Assembly (NCBI GenBank): GCA_031262385.1
Contig: JAISHU010000041.1
Coordinates: 1 to 35,959 of the forward strand
From: Mediterranea sp. (in: CFB group bacteria)
Lineage (GTDB): Bacteria; Bacteroidota; Bacteroidia; Bacteroidales; Bacteroidaceae
Reading direction: 5' to 3'
DNA: 35,959 nt
Shown piece by piece: positions 1-9,416 of this stretch (positions are counted from its first letter, which is position 1; every line of letters starts with the position of its first letter). The notes under the pieces are model-generated. The model was given only the letters and a program-made list of their open reading frames with translations, ran no database searches and had not been told where the DNA came from. The translations under genes were made by a program, and so were the position numbers.

Positions 1-489
1 GGCTTCCACGGTGGTGTGATGTTGCAATATGTAAGCAGCAGCTACTTCGGGTTGGAAACCGGACTGTACTACTCCATGATGGGAGGTGAAGAACGCGAGC
101 GTGACTTCGACGAGAACTACAAAATTGCGGCAACCACGCATTACTTGCAGTTACCCGTACAACTTATCTACAAGTTCCGTTTGGACGACGATATCAGTGT
201 TTATCCTGCTGCCGGTATCTATGCAGGTTATGGATTGGGCGGAAAAGTGAAGGGAAGCGGCAATACGCACAATGTTTCCGTAGATATTCCTTCAACCGAT
301 TTCTTCAACGACTCAACCAACCGCTTCGACATGGGTGTGGCGTTGGGCGTAAACTTACAATATAAAATATTCCTTGTGGGAGTGAATTACGAACGGGGAT
401 TCCTGAAGATAAACAAAGACCCTTTGGAGTATGATGAAGATAACACATTCAACGAAAACATTAAAATATCGCTGGGAGTGCTCTTCTAA
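1..489 (+). CDS. Outer-membrane beta-barrel protein, 3' part (5' end outside window)
   Basis: The reading frame is open from base 1, so the start codon lies outside the window; a GTG at 16 is unlikely to be the real start. The 162 visible residues alternate polar and hydrophobic positions in beta-strand style, with turns rich in Gly, Asn and Asp (YYSMMGGEERERD, GGKVKGSGNTHN). The protein ends in ISLGVLF, and a terminal Phe is the usual signal for outer-membrane barrel assembly. This fits the PorT/OmpW-like small barrels common in Bacteroidetes, probably eight to ten strands. No ligand can be inferred. It converges on the susD-like gene, with a strong hairpin between them. The barrel class is fairly sure; the specific family is not. 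Confidence 0.7.
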   Translation, partial: GFHGGVMLQYVSSSYFGLETGLYYSMMGGEERERDFDENYKIAATTHYLQLPVQLIYKFRLDDDISVYPAAGIYAGYGLGGKVKGSGNTHNVSVDIPSTDFFNDSTNRFDMGVALGVNLQYKIFLVGVNYERGFLKINKDPLEYDEDNTFNENIKISLGVLF

Positions 490-526
490 GATGGTATAAA
501 AAGTGGGTCATAATATGTGAAAAAGA

Positions 527-555
527 AGAGGGTGTGCCGTTTCGGCACACCCTCT
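527..555. terminator. Hairpin terminator between convergent genes
   Basis: Bases 527-539 and 543-555 are perfectly complementary: a 13-bp stem with a TTT loop. On the minus strand the stem is followed by a T-rich run (complement of the A-rich bases 521-526), so it best serves the susC-susD transcript. The plus-strand tail is only A/T-rich, so termination of the barrel gene is plausible but weaker. Confidence 0.85.
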
Positions 556-592
556 AACCATTTATTATATATGTATCAATTCCTACTTGTCA

Positions 593-2335
593 TTAGTTTG
601 ATGTAGGATTTTGCGTCAGTTGGCTACCGCCCGGATAAGAGTTGATAGCATTTTGCGGGATGTAGTACACCACGCGGTAGTCGGTGGGGTTAACCTCTTC
701 CATGGCGTTGTGAGGACCGGGGAAATGGCGGGTCAGTTTATCACCGTTGCGATAGACGTCATAGCTGCGTTCGGCTTGGTAAGCCAGTTCGAGTGTACGT
801 TCTTTGTCGATGCGTTCGGCGGCGTTTGCGGCATTCAGGTCGCTGTAACCTTTGCCGGGCAGTGAACGTTCGCGTACTACGTTGAGTGCTGTTTGCGCAG
901 TGCTGTAATCACCGCTCTTGGCTGCGGCTTCTGCCTTGTTGAGGTACATTTCCGCCAAACGGGTGATGACGGGCGAGTGAAGTTGAGAGTCTTCGCCTTC
1001 GCGTGAGCACTTCACAATGTAGAACTCCGGATAGACACGGTTCAGTGTGATAAAGTGGTCCATGTAGCCGGTGTAGGTATTGCCGTCGGAGTATTTAATG
1101 CTCCAGATGCCTTGTGCTACATCTACCGGTGTAAGGTTAAACTCAGTGACCTTGTCGCCGATAGTCTCTTTACAAGATGCCGTATTACCGCTGATGGTAG
1201 CTTCGGCTTGCACATAGTTGTAGTTGGTCTGTGCTCCGTCGGCGTTATATACGTTTTTGATAAAACGGAAGTAGGTTTTATCGTTACCCGCCGTATATTG
1301 CGGTTCGATAAAGGCTGCGCGTGCATCTACGATTTTGTTGTTGTACCAGTCGTTGCGTCCTGTTTCGTCCAGCAAAGCGATGTACTTGGCGCTGGCGTAC
1401 ATTTCGCCCCATCCCATTCCGCCGATGTTGGAGTACATACCACCGATACCGTAGTAGTGGTCGTAGCCTGAAAATTCCGAGGGCATACGCTTAATGACAA
1501 AGATAGATTCTTTGTTGTTTTCGGGTTTGAAGGTGTTGTATTTCATAAAGTCTTCGCGACCGAGCATTTCGTACTGACCCGAGCTGATGACCTTGTCGGC
1601 ATATTCAATAGCCAACTTTGCATACTCTGCATTGGGATTCTCCCACGAACCACTCATATATAAATAGATGCGCGACAAGAGTGCCCAAGCAGCTTCTTTC
1701 GAGGCGTAGTCTGGTCCGCGATTGGTGCTGATAAGGTCTGCGGCTTGCTTCAGGTCGGCAATAGCTTGTTCGTAGGTATCTTTCACCGTTGCGCGGTCGG
1801 GCAGTTCGTAAGCACCCGCCAGATTGTCGGGGGTTCCGTTGACGATGGGTACACCCAAGTTGGTTTCGGGTGATTGATAGTAAGGACGTCCGTAAGCACG
1901 GCAGAGGTAGAAATACATCATTCCGCGCAGGAAGAAGCATTCACCCAGTTTGCTGTCTAATTCGGCACTTTTGCCCAATCCCACCATATTAATAATGTTC
2001 GAGCTTTGGGCAATTATTTTATAGCTATTGTCCCAGAAGGTTTGCAAACGTCCGTTGTTGGGTGTGCGCGAGTAGCTGATGAATTCGTAGAAGGCATCGG
2101 TAGACGAGCCGCGTATCATCATGTTGTCGCCGGCGTATTCGCCGCATCGGTGCATGGGGTCCGACCAGTTCTTTGCGTACGAGTAGGTACCATTGAGCAA
2201 TTCGTTGATATACTCTATGGGATTGTCTGTTATCTGTCCCGACTCCATGTAGTTGGAGGGGAGACGTTCAATGTCGCAGCCGGTAAAGGTTAGCATGGCG
2301 GCTGCCACCATTATATATACTTTATTCTTTTTCAT
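593..2335 (-). CDS. SusD/RagB-family outer-membrane lipoprotein
   Basis: This is a 580-residue surface lipoprotein that would cap the SusC-type barrel and bind its glycan or peptide ligand. The N-terminus is a lipoprotein signal: a lysine-rich start, a hydrophobic run, and a lipobox ending TFTGC with Cys20 as the lipidation site. The body is helix-rich, with SusD landmarks: the FFLRGMMYFYLCRAYGRP helix near residue 135, and AEMYLNKAEAAAKSGD then ERTLELAYQAERSYDVYR near the C-terminus. The length is usual for the family. It follows the susC-like gene by 20 bp in one operon. The substrate cannot be read from the sequence, and no glycosidase, peptidase or sulfatase gene adjoins. Family assignment is firm. 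Confidence 0.95.
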   Translation of the reverse strand: MKKNKVYIMVAAAMLTFTGCDIERLPSNYMESGQITDNPIEYINELLNGTYSYAKNWSDPMHRCGEYAGDNMMIRGSSTDAFYEFISYSRTPNNGRLQTFWDNSYKIIAQSSNIINMVGLGKSAELDSKLGECFFLRGMMYFYLCRAYGRPYYQSPETNLGVPIVNGTPDNLAGAYELPDRATVKDTYEQAIADLKQAADLISTNRGPDYASKEAAWALLSRIYLYMSGSWENPNAEYAKLAIEYADKVISSGQYEMLGREDFMKYNTFKPENNKESIFVIKRMPSEFSGYDHYYGIGGMYSNIGGMGWGEMYASAKYIALLDETGRNDWYNNKIVDARAAFIEPQYTAGNDKTYFRFIKNVYNADGAQTNYNYVQAEATISGNTASCKETIGDKVTEFNLTPVDVAQGIWSIKYSDGNTYTGYMDHFITLNRVYPEFYIVKCSREGEDSQLHSPVITRLAEMYLNKAEAAAKSGDYSTAQTALNVVRERSLPGKGYSDLNAANAAERIDKERTLELAYQAERSYDVYRNGDKLTRHFPGPHNAMEEVNPTDYRVVYYIPQNAINSYPGGSQLTQNPTSN

Positions 2336-2355
2336 AATGCGAGTGATTTGATGGG

Positions 2356-5300
2356 TTAGAAGCTGAAATTAAGGCCAAACATAAACTTCCGTGCTGTGGG
2401 ACGTACACCGGGACCTGCCGTACCCGATACCAGACGGTTGTCGCCACTGGTCGGAATTTCGGGGTCAACACCCGAGTAGCCTGTTAAGGTAAGAAGGTTT
2501 TCGGCAGTGAACGAGAGTCGCAGTGTTTGGATGTTATGCTTCGAGAGGTCGAAGTTATAGCCGATAGTGAGCGTGCGCAGTTTCAGGTAGTCGCCGCTTT
2601 CGATGTAGCGTGACGACACTTGATTGGCTTTCGACTGGTTGTTGTAGCTTGCTTTGGGGTGTGTGGCAATGTCGCCTGCTTTCTCCCAGCGCGTCCAACC
2701 TTTCTTCAACTTCATTTGATTGCGGTCGGTATAAGTACCGTCGGAGTCGTATTCTTGTCGTGAGTAGTTATAGATTTTTCCACCCAGTGAGTAACCAAAC
2801 TGTGCCGACAGGTCGAAACGTTTCCATCTCAGGTCGGTTTGGAAGCCGCCGAACACTTTCGGTGAATAGTCACCCAATATCACTTGGTCGGCTTCCGTAT
2901 AGTTTTCGGTCAGTACCCGTTTGCCATCGGTATCGGTCTTATACCATTGCGGTGCACCTGTTTCGGGGTTTACACCTGCCCATTCGCGTCCGTAATAGCT
3001 GGTAGCACTTTCGCCGGGAGTAAGGATGCGGCTCATCGTACCGGCAATGTTGTAGAACGACGGTAGAATTTTGGGTGTCTCTTCCATCGTGCCGTCGGCT
3101 TTGCGTTGTGCATAGAGCTTCTTCACTTCGTTTTGGTTGTAGCCCAAGTTGCCGCTTATCGACCAATTCCAATCGCTGGTCGTAATGATGTCGGCGCCGA
3201 TGGTGAGTTCGATACCTTGATTGGACATCTCGCCGATGTTTTTCCATACGCTGGTGACGCCGGTCAAACCGCTAACAGGTTGTTGCAGCAAGATGTTGCT
3301 GGTGTACTTGTTGTAATAGTCCAGACTCAGGCGGAACCGTTTCAGGAAGTTGAAGTCGACGCCGATGCCTGTCGTATAGGTCTTTTCCCATGTCAGGTCT
3401 TTGTTTCCTATCTGGCTAATCAGCGCACCGAAGTTGTCGTTGTACTTAATGCCGGTGAGCGAATAGAGGTCCATATGCGGGTAGAGCGAACTGGGGCGGT
3501 TACCGGTAGAGCCGTAAGAGGCGCGCACCTTCAACAAATCCAGCCACTTGGCATCCGACAGGAAGTTTTCTTTGTTGAGAAGCCAGCCGCCCGACACCGA
3601 GAAGAAGTTACCATACTTGGCATTCTCGCCGAAGTTCGATGCACCGTCGCGACGGAAGCTGACTTGCGCCAGATACTTATCGTCGTAGGCATAGTTGGCG
3701 TTGAAGATGATAGACTGCATAGCCGAAGTGTTAGTATAGCCTTTTGCTACTTCGGGAACAGCCGTTACGTCCAGTGATTCGAAGCCCGATATCATGCTGG
3801 TACCTTGTGAATTGGTGTACTTATAATCGTAGTCGCTGAACTCGTAACCGAAGATGGCGTTAACGGCATGTTTGCCGAATGCTTGGTTGTAGCGCAACAG
3901 TTGGTTGGTGTAACGGCGTTCGGTTCGCGAGTTGTTTTCGGTAACGCGACCGTTCACACTTTCGCCTCCGCTTGAGCGTGGGTCGGTGTAGCCGTGGTAG
4001 CTGTAACCGTCGTAGGTAAAGTTGTTGACCGACGAGAAAGTGAGCCAATCCGTGATGCGCACGTCGAAGTCGAAGTTACCCATGAAAGAGTAAGTGCGCG
4101 ATTCGCCGTAGTTGCCGTAAGAAAGGTCGAGCAGGTAGTTGGTCGATGCAGAGTTAACCCACGTAGACGGGCGGTGTGGTGTAAGCGTACCGTCGGGCAT
4201 GTAGGGCGAATCCCATGGTAGATTAGAGTACATGGCTGTTACACTGTACGAGGCGTCGCGGATGTCTTTGCGCGAACCCGACAGCATCGGTTTGATGGTA
4301 AGACGGTCCCACAGTTTGTATTCCATACGGAAGCGAGCGTTGTAGCGGTTGTAATCGTAGCCGCGGATGGCTCCGTCTTCGTTGTAGTAGCCAACAGAAA
4401 AGAAAGTTTTCATGTTGTTGCTACCACCCGTCAGAGAGACGTTGTAATCTTGTACCAGTCCGGTGTGGGTCGCCAACTTCCACCAGTCGAAGTTGTCGTT
4501 GCGCAACTGTTCGTTCCAGCGCGGGAAGCTGATGGCTTCGGCATTGCTAAACGACTTGTAGTAGTCGTACAGCTCTGCACCGTTCATCATCTGCTGCTTG
4601 CCGTTGGTCAGTGTGGAGACACCGAACTTGGCGGATGCGTTGATACCTACCTTGTCACTCTTGGCACGTTTGGTGGTAACTACCACTACGCCGTTGGCGC
4701 CCTGCGAACCGTAGATGGCGGTCGAAGCGGCATCCTTTAGAATGGTCATGGTCTCAATGTCGTTAGGGTTGAGGCTGTTGTTCGAACGGCTACCTACAAT
4801 GACGCCGTCGACTACCCACAGCGGGTCGGCATTACCATTAATAGAGGTGTTACCACGGATGATGACGTTGCCTTTAGAGTCGGGCGAACCGTCGCCGGGT
4901 ACTACGTAGACACCGGGAGCTTTGCCCGACAGCAGATTCTCGACCGACGCCGAAGTAGTGCTCAGCAGTTCGTCCGATTTCAAGGTCTGCAATGCTCCGG
5001 TAAGGCTTTCGCGACGCTGTGTGCTGTAGCCCACTACCACTACTTCGCTCAAAGCCTGAGCATCTTCTTTAAGGCGGATAGACATAACGCTACCCGAGGC
5101 TCTCACTTCTTGGGTAACATATCCGATATAGGATATTTCCAAAGTAGTGCCGGTAGCAGCTTCGAGGGTAAATTCACCGTCAATATTGGTAATGGTACCG
5201 GTTCCGGAACCTTTTACAATGACGTTAGCACCAATGATAGGATCGCCGGTTGTGGCGTCTACTACGGTACCTCTTACTCGATTCGTTTGTTGGGAGATGC

Positions 5301-5415
5301 TTGCAGATGACAGATGTACCGATGATTCGGCATAGGCTGTCAAAGGAACTTGCAGCAGACCTGTTGCTAACAGCGCTGCGGCCGCAATAACGGCCTTCTT
5401 CTTTTTTGAATTCAT
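2356..5415 (-). CDS. SusC/RagA-family TonB-dependent outer-membrane receptor
   Basis: This 1019-residue active-transport barrel is powered by TonB/ExbBD. In order: a signal peptide (about residues 1-29, ending LTAYA), a carboxypeptidase-regulatory-like domain (about 45-115, from VRGTVVDATTGDPIIGANV), a TonB-box-like stretch (SEVVVVGYSTQ), the plug (VIIRG, WVVDGV, ETMTILKDAASTAIYGSQGANGVV), then the barrel ending FMFGLNFSF with a terminal Phe. Length and order are standard for SusC proteins, and there is no N-terminal STN domain, so an anti-sigma-coupled receptor is unlikely. It is the first gene of a two-gene operon with the SusD partner. Its leader of about 120 nt carries a repeated motif and a dyad, listed separately. 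The ligand is unknown. Confidence 0.96.
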   Translation of the reverse strand: MNSKKKKAVIAAAALLATGLLQVPLTAYAESSVHLSSASISQQTNRVRGTVVDATTGDPIIGANVIVKGSGTGTITNIDGEFTLEAATGTTLEISYIGYVTQEVRASGSVMSIRLKEDAQALSEVVVVGYSTQRRESLTGALQTLKSDELLSTTSASVENLLSGKAPGVYVVPGDGSPDSKGNVIIRGNTSINGNADPLWVVDGVIVGSRSNNSLNPNDIETMTILKDAASTAIYGSQGANGVVVVTTKRAKSDKVGINASAKFGVSTLTNGKQQMMNGAELYDYYKSFSNAEAISFPRWNEQLRNDNFDWWKLATHTGLVQDYNVSLTGGSNNMKTFFSVGYYNEDGAIRGYDYNRYNARFRMEYKLWDRLTIKPMLSGSRKDIRDASYSVTAMYSNLPWDSPYMPDGTLTPHRPSTWVNSASTNYLLDLSYGNYGESRTYSFMGNFDFDVRITDWLTFSSVNNFTYDGYSYHGYTDPRSSGGESVNGRVTENNSRTERRYTNQLLRYNQAFGKHAVNAIFGYEFSDYDYKYTNSQGTSMISGFESLDVTAVPEVAKGYTNTSAMQSIIFNANYAYDDKYLAQVSFRRDGASNFGENAKYGNFFSVSGGWLLNKENFLSDAKWLDLLKVRASYGSTGNRPSSLYPHMDLYSLTGIKYNDNFGALISQIGNKDLTWEKTYTTGIGVDFNFLKRFRLSLDYYNKYTSNILLQQPVSGLTGVTSVWKNIGEMSNQGIELTIGADIITTSDWNWSISGNLGYNQNEVKKLYAQRKADGTMEETPKILPSFYNIAGTMSRILTPGESATSYYGREWAGVNPETGAPQWYKTDTDGKRVLTENYTEADQVILGDYSPKVFGGFQTDLRWKRFDLSAQFGYSLGGKIYNYSRQEYDSDGTYTDRNQMKLKKGWTRWEKAGDIATHPKASYNNQSKANQVSSRYIESGDYLKLRTLTIGYNFDLSKHNIQTLRLSFTAENLLTLTGYSGVDPEIPTSGDNRLVSGTAGPGVRPTARKFMFGLNFSF

Positions 5416-5427
5416 AGATTTTTAATA

Positions 5428-5489
5428 ATGGTTAGATTCTCGTTATATTATATATGGTTAGATTCTTGATATTGTAATTGTTAGCTTCT
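5428..5489 (-). repeat. Three copies of a GTTAGATTCT-like motif in the susC leader
   Basis: The 13-mer ATGGTTAGATTCT (plus-strand reading) occurs at 5428-5440 and again at 5454-5466, exactly 26 bp apart. A weaker copy, GTTAGCTTCT, is at 5480-5489. All lie between the putative susC promoter and its start codon, so they would be in the mRNA leader. The role is unknown. Confidence 0.6.
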
Positions 5490-5543
5490 TGTTTCATTAA
5501 AAATGGTTTCACGAGCATTTGCAAAATGCTTGCTTTTGCGCCG

Positions 5544-5577
5544 CAAATGTATGTATTTAAAACGTTAAACTACCAAA
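5544..5577 (-). promoter_or_regulatory. Bacteroides-type promoter for susC-susD
   Basis: Read on the minus strand, TTTG (5577-5574) is followed after 22 bp by TACATTTG (5551-5544), an exact TAnnTTTG -7 element. The spacing is slightly longer than the usual 19-21 bp. Transcription would start near 5538, giving a leader of about 120 nt. Just inside the transcript, AGCATTT (5514-5520) and AAATGCT (5524-5530) form a short inverted repeat. The remainder of the 5416-5737 gap is A/T-rich with no gene. Confidence 0.6.
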
Positions 5578-5692
5578 AATGAGTTCAAAAAATTGTAGTA
5601 CTTGTTGCGATTGCTGGAGAGAAGGTTGTATAATTCCTAACCTTTCGAGCAATAAATTAACTGTTTAGCGACCAAAACAGCGGGAATAGGCT

Positions 5693-5700
5693 TATCTTTG
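5693..5700 (+). promoter_or_regulatory. -7 promoter element for trkA
   Basis: TATCTTTG matches the Bacteroides -7 consensus exactly and lies 37 bp upstream of the trkA ATG. No exact TTTG is found at the expected upstream distance, so the -33 element is weak. Confidence 0.5.
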
Positions 5701-5737
5701 TCGCACTATTAATGAAAGACAAAGTGTTTCATACTCT

Positions 5738-7081
5738 ATGAAAATAGTAATTGCCGGTGCCGGCGCAGTAGGCACACACTTGGCGAAATTGCTGTCGCGC
5801 GAAAGGCAAGACATCATTTTAATGGATGATGACGAAGAGCGACTGAGCACGCTCGGATCTAACTTTGACCTGATGACGGTAGTAGGTTCGCCTACCTCCA
5901 TCAAAGGATTGGAAGAGGTTAGGGCGGGTTCTGCCGATCTGTTTATAGCCGTTACACCCGACGAAAGCCGTAACATGACGGCTTGTATGTTGGCACACAA
6001 TCTGGGCGCACAGAAAACCGTAGCCCGCATTGACAATTACGAATATCTGCTTCCCAAACATAAAGAGTTCTTCCGTCAACTGGGCGTCGACTCGCTGATT
6101 TACCCCGAAATGCTGGCGGCGAAAGAGATTGTGTCGTCGGTACGTATGAGCTGGGTGCGACAGTGGTGGGAATTTTGCGGCGGAGCGCTGATATTGATTG
6201 GTGCCAAGATGCGCGAAAAAGCAGAGATACTCAATATTCCGCTGGCACGTTTGGTCGAAGCCGACCGTCCTTATCACGTGGTCGCTATCAAGCGGGGCAG
6301 CGAAACGCTTATTCCCCGTGGCGACGATGTGATAAAACTCCACGACATCGTTTACTTTACCACCACCAAAAAGTATATCCCCTATATTCGCAAGATTGCC
6401 GGCAAAGAACACTATGCCGATGTACGCAATGTAATGATAATGGGCGGAAGCCGCATCGCCATGCGTACGGCACAATACGTACCCGAGTATATGCAGGTGA
6501 AGATTATCGAAAGCGACCTTGCCCGTTGCAACCGCCTGACGGAATTGTTGGACGACGACGTGATGATAATCAACGGCGACGGACGCGATATGGATTTGCT
6601 GCTCGACGAGGGACTGAAGAATACCGAAGCGTTTGTTGCCTTAACGGGTAACTCCGAAACCAACATCCTTGCCTGCTTGGCTGCCAAGCGCATGGGAGTG
6701 GAGAAAACCGTAGCCGAGGTAGAGAACATCGACTACATCGGCATGGCGGAAAGTCTCGACATCGGCACAGTCATCAATAAGAAGATGATTACCGCCAGCC
6801 ATATCTACCAGATGTTGCTCGATGCCGACGTAAACAACCTCAAGAGTCTTACGTTTGCCAATGCCGACGTTGCCGAACTGACGGTGAAAGAGGGCGCACG
6901 CATCACCAAGCATCCGGTGAAAGACATTGTGTTTCCCAAAGGGGTTACTATCGGCGGACTGGTGCGTCAAGGCGAAGGTTTGGTGGTCGAGGGTAATACC
7001 CGCATACAGGCAGGCGACCATGTGGTGGTATTCTGTTTGAGCACGATGATGATACGTAAAATCGAAAAATACTTTGTGTAG
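5738..7081 (+). CDS. trkA: Trk potassium uptake regulatory subunit TrkA
   Basis: A 447-residue cytoplasmic NAD(H)-binding ring protein that gates the TrkH K+ channel. It has the classic duplicated layout: Rossmann (RCK-N) fold 1 with GAGAVG at residues 7-12 and the acidic end of strand 2 (LMDDDEE), an RCK-C domain at about 140-215, a second Rossmann fold from about 231 (VMIMGGSRIAMRT), and a second RCK-C at about 365-447. The first glycine motif is canonical; the second (GGSRIA) is degenerate, as is common in the second half. The length matches full two-repeat TrkA proteins. trkH follows with only two bases between the genes, so they are cotranscribed and probably translationally coupled. Confidence 0.95.
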   Translation: MKIVIAGAGAVGTHLAKLLSRERQDIILMDDDEERLSTLGSNFDLMTVVGSPTSIKGLEEVRAGSADLFIAVTPDESRNMTACMLAHNLGAQKTVARIDNYEYLLPKHKEFFRQLGVDSLIYPEMLAAKEIVSSVRMSWVRQWWEFCGGALILIGAKMREKAEILNIPLARLVEADRPYHVVAIKRGSETLIPRGDDVIKLHDIVYFTTTKKYIPYIRKIAGKEHYADVRNVMIMGGSRIAMRTAQYVPEYMQVKIIESDLARCNRLTELLDDDVMIINGDGRDMDLLLDEGLKNTEAFVALTGNSETNILACLAAKRMGVEKTVAEVENIDYIGMAESLDIGTVINKKMITASHIYQMLLDADVNNLKSLTFANADVAELTVKEGARITKHPVKDIVFPKGVTIGGLVRQGEGLVVEGNTRIQAGDHVVVFCLSTMMIRKIEKYFV

Positions 7082-7083
7082 CA

Positions 7084-8535
7084 GTGATACACTTTAAATC
7101 CATAATGCGCATTATCGGTGTCTTGCTGTTGCTCGAAACTATCTTCCTGCTGGTCTGCGCCGGGGTGTCGTTTTATTATGGCGAGAACGACTTTGTTGAT
7201 TTCTTGCTGTCGGCGGCAATTACGGTGGCAGCAGGTGCTACCTTGACCTTTCTTGGTAGGAAAGGCGAGCGGCAACTTACCCGTCGCGACGGCTACGTGC
7301 TGGTGAGTTTGGCGTGGGTTACTTTCTCGGCATTTGGCATGTTACCGTTTCTGATAAACGGCGCCATTCCCAACGTAACCGACGCTTTCTTCGAAACCAT
7401 GTCGGGCTTTAGCAGCACGGGTGCCACCATATTAGATGATATAGAATCGTTGCCGCACGGCATCCTGTTTTGGCGCAGCATGACGCAGTGGGTAGGCGGC
7501 TTGGGAATTATAATGTTTACCATTGCCATACTGCCTATCTTCGGTGTCAGCGGATTACAGATGTTTGCTGCCGAGGCAAGCGGACCTACGCACGACAAAG
7601 TGCATCCGCGCATCGGTGTCACCGCCAAGTGGATATGGAGCATTTATGCCGGAATGACCGCCATATTGATAGGATTGCTTATGTTGGGCGGGATGGACTG
7701 GTTCGACAGTGTATGCCATGCGTTCGCCACCACCGGCACGGGCGGTTTTTCTACCAAGCAGGCGAGCATTGCTTACTATCATTCGCCCTACATAGAGTAT
7801 GTTGTGGCGTTGTTTATGTTCGTGTCGGGTATCAACTTTACACTGCTGCTCTTCTTTACCCAGCGTAAATTCAAGAAGATACGCAACGACGATGAGTTGA
7901 AGTGGTATGCACGCTCGGTGTTGTTCTTTACGCTGCTGATAGCCGTTATCCTCTATTTTACAAAGCAGTACGGCGTGGAAGAGTCGTTTCGCAAGGCGCT
8001 GTTCCAAGTGATATCGCTGCATACCTCCACCGGATTTGCTACCGAAGACTATATGACGTGGGTACCCGTGACGTGGGGATTGATAACCATTATTATGCTG
8101 ATTGGTGCTTGTGCCGGAAGTACTACCGGCGGTTTGAAGTGTATTCGTATGGTGATACTCAGCAAGGTAGCGCGCAATGAATTTAAGCACATCTTGCACC
8201 CCAATGCCGTGCTGCCTGTACGCATCAACAAACAGGTAGTTTCGCCTACGCTGCAATCCACCGTGTTGGCGTTTTGTATGATTTATGCGCTTGTCATAGC
8301 TGTGAGCATACTTATCATGATGGGCATGGGACTGGAGTTTATGGAGTGCGTGGGATGTGTAATCTCTGCGATAAGCAATATGGGACCCGGCTTAGGCGAA
8401 AGCGGTCCTGCCTATTCGTGGGCTGCTCTGCCTGACCTTGCCAAGTGGATGTTGTCGTTCCTGATGTTGTTGGGGCGTCTTGAACTCTTTACGGTGCTGC
8501 TGCTGTTTACTCCCGACTTCTGGAAGAGGAATTAA
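7084..8535 (+). CDS. trkH: Trk potassium uptake channel subunit TrkH
   Basis: A 483-residue inner-membrane K+ transporter of the TrkH/KtrB family. All four selectivity-filter loops are visible, each with its key glycine: SSTGAT (about 110-115), TTGTGGF (216-222), TSTGFAT (314-320) and SNMGPG (431-436). The hydrophobic segments between them suit four M1-P-M2 repeats plus extra N-terminal helices. The start chosen is GTG at 7084, two bases after the trkA stop, because IHFKSIMRIIG resembles the family N-terminus. ATG at 7105 is an alternative that would remove seven residues. Pairing with trkA is the normal arrangement in Bacteroidetes. Confidence 0.95.
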   Translation: MIHFKSIMRIIGVLLLLETIFLLVCAGVSFYYGENDFVDFLLSAAITVAAGATLTFLGRKGERQLTRRDGYVLVSLAWVTFSAFGMLPFLINGAIPNVTDAFFETMSGFSSTGATILDDIESLPHGILFWRSMTQWVGGLGIIMFTIAILPIFGVSGLQMFAAEASGPTHDKVHPRIGVTAKWIWSIYAGMTAILIGLLMLGGMDWFDSVCHAFATTGTGGFSTKQASIAYYHSPYIEYVVALFMFVSGINFTLLLFFTQRKFKKIRNDDELKWYARSVLFFTLLIAVILYFTKQYGVEESFRKALFQVISLHTSTGFATEDYMTWVPVTWGLITIIMLIGACAGSTTGGLKCIRMVILSKVARNEFKHILHPNAVLPVRINKQVVSPTLQSTVLAFCMIYALVIAVSILIMMGMGLEFMECVGCVISAISNMGPGLGESGPAYSWAALPDLAKWMLSFLMLLGRLELFTVLLLFTPDFWKRN

Positions 8536-8626
8536 GAAGATAGTTCTCACATATCCTCTATCGACAAGCATATCGCCTCAATGTCATATTTAGGTAACCT
8601 ACAAATAGATAAACGGTCGGATTTCT

Positions 8627-9379
8627 TTATATGCAGAAGTTTACTTCTTTAAACCAGTAGCTACGTTCCTTGCCTTCGGTATCTTCCAGCAAGAGCTTGC
8701 CTTCGGGGAGAACGCGAACGATGCGTGCATCGAACTCGCCTTCGGCATCTTTAAAAGGATGGATGCCTTCGTTGCGGTAGAGCGATTCGTTGTAGAGACG
8801 ATTAAGTTCGGCAGGAAAGCTCTCTTTCTTCAGAGCCAGCTCGGTATAATAGTAGAAACATTTTATGACAATAGCCGAGAGTATTTTTTCCAGATCGTGC
8901 TCTTTACCGGTAATCTGCTTGAGCGATATGGGGTTGGGGGCATCGCTTAGAAATTCCTCCTGATTGACGTTGAGGCCTATGCCGCAGATGCAGCGGTCGA
9001 TGCTGTTGCCCGATAGGATATTTTCTATCAGTATGCCGCAAATCTTTCGGTCGCGCCAGTAGATGTCGTTCGACCATTTTATGGAGAAGTCGTCGGCAAA
9101 CAGTGCCATAATCTCTTTAATGGAAAGAGCCACTATTTGCGACAACAAAAAAGAGTGAGCGACGGGGATAAAGCTCGGATACAGTACAAAGCTGAACGTT
9201 AGATTCTTACCGGGTTCGGACTCCCAACTGGTGCCGCGTTGTCCCTTTCCTTGAGTTTGCTTGTTCGCCTGTACGATGGTAAATGGGGGTACCTCTTGTT
9301 CTTGACATAATTGCGTAAGATAACGATTGGTGGAATCGGTCTCTTCTACTTGAATTATGGTTAATCCGTATTCATTCAT
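8627..9379 (-). CDS. birA: Biotin--[acetyl-CoA-carboxylase] ligase
   Basis: A 250-residue enzyme that forms biotinyl-AMP and transfers biotin to carrier lysines of carboxylases. Catalytic landmarks are present in order: TDSTNRYL (14-21), the adenylate-binding GKGQRGTSW (44-52), KWSNDI (101-106), KICGILIE (112-119) and GIGLNVNQ (about 133-140). There is no N-terminal helix-turn-helix, so this is the monofunctional form and not a biotin repressor. It lies 37 bp downstream of msrA on the same strand and is probably cotranscribed with it; no separate promoter is evident in the gap. It converges on trkH, with 91 bp between them and no clear terminator. Confidence 0.94.
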   Translation of the reverse strand: MNEYGLTIIQVEETDSTNRYLTQLCQEQEVPPFTIVQANKQTQGKGQRGTSWESEPGKNLTFSFVLYPSFIPVAHSFLLSQIVALSIKEIMALFADDFSIKWSNDIYWRDRKICGILIENILSGNSIDRCICGIGLNVNQEEFLSDAPNPISLKQITGKEHDLEKILSAIVIKCFYYYTELALKKESFPAELNRLYNESLYRNEGIHPFKDAEGEFDARIVRVLPEGKLLLEDTEGKERSYWFKEVNFCI

Positions 9380-9416
9380 AATCAGTGTATTTAAAAGGTT
9401 ATGGATTGTTTGTTGT

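Noticed and set aside
8591..8601. Terminator at the TAGGTAACCTA palindrome between trkH and birA
   Set aside because: The one-base loop cannot form a hairpin in RNA and no T-run follows on either strand.
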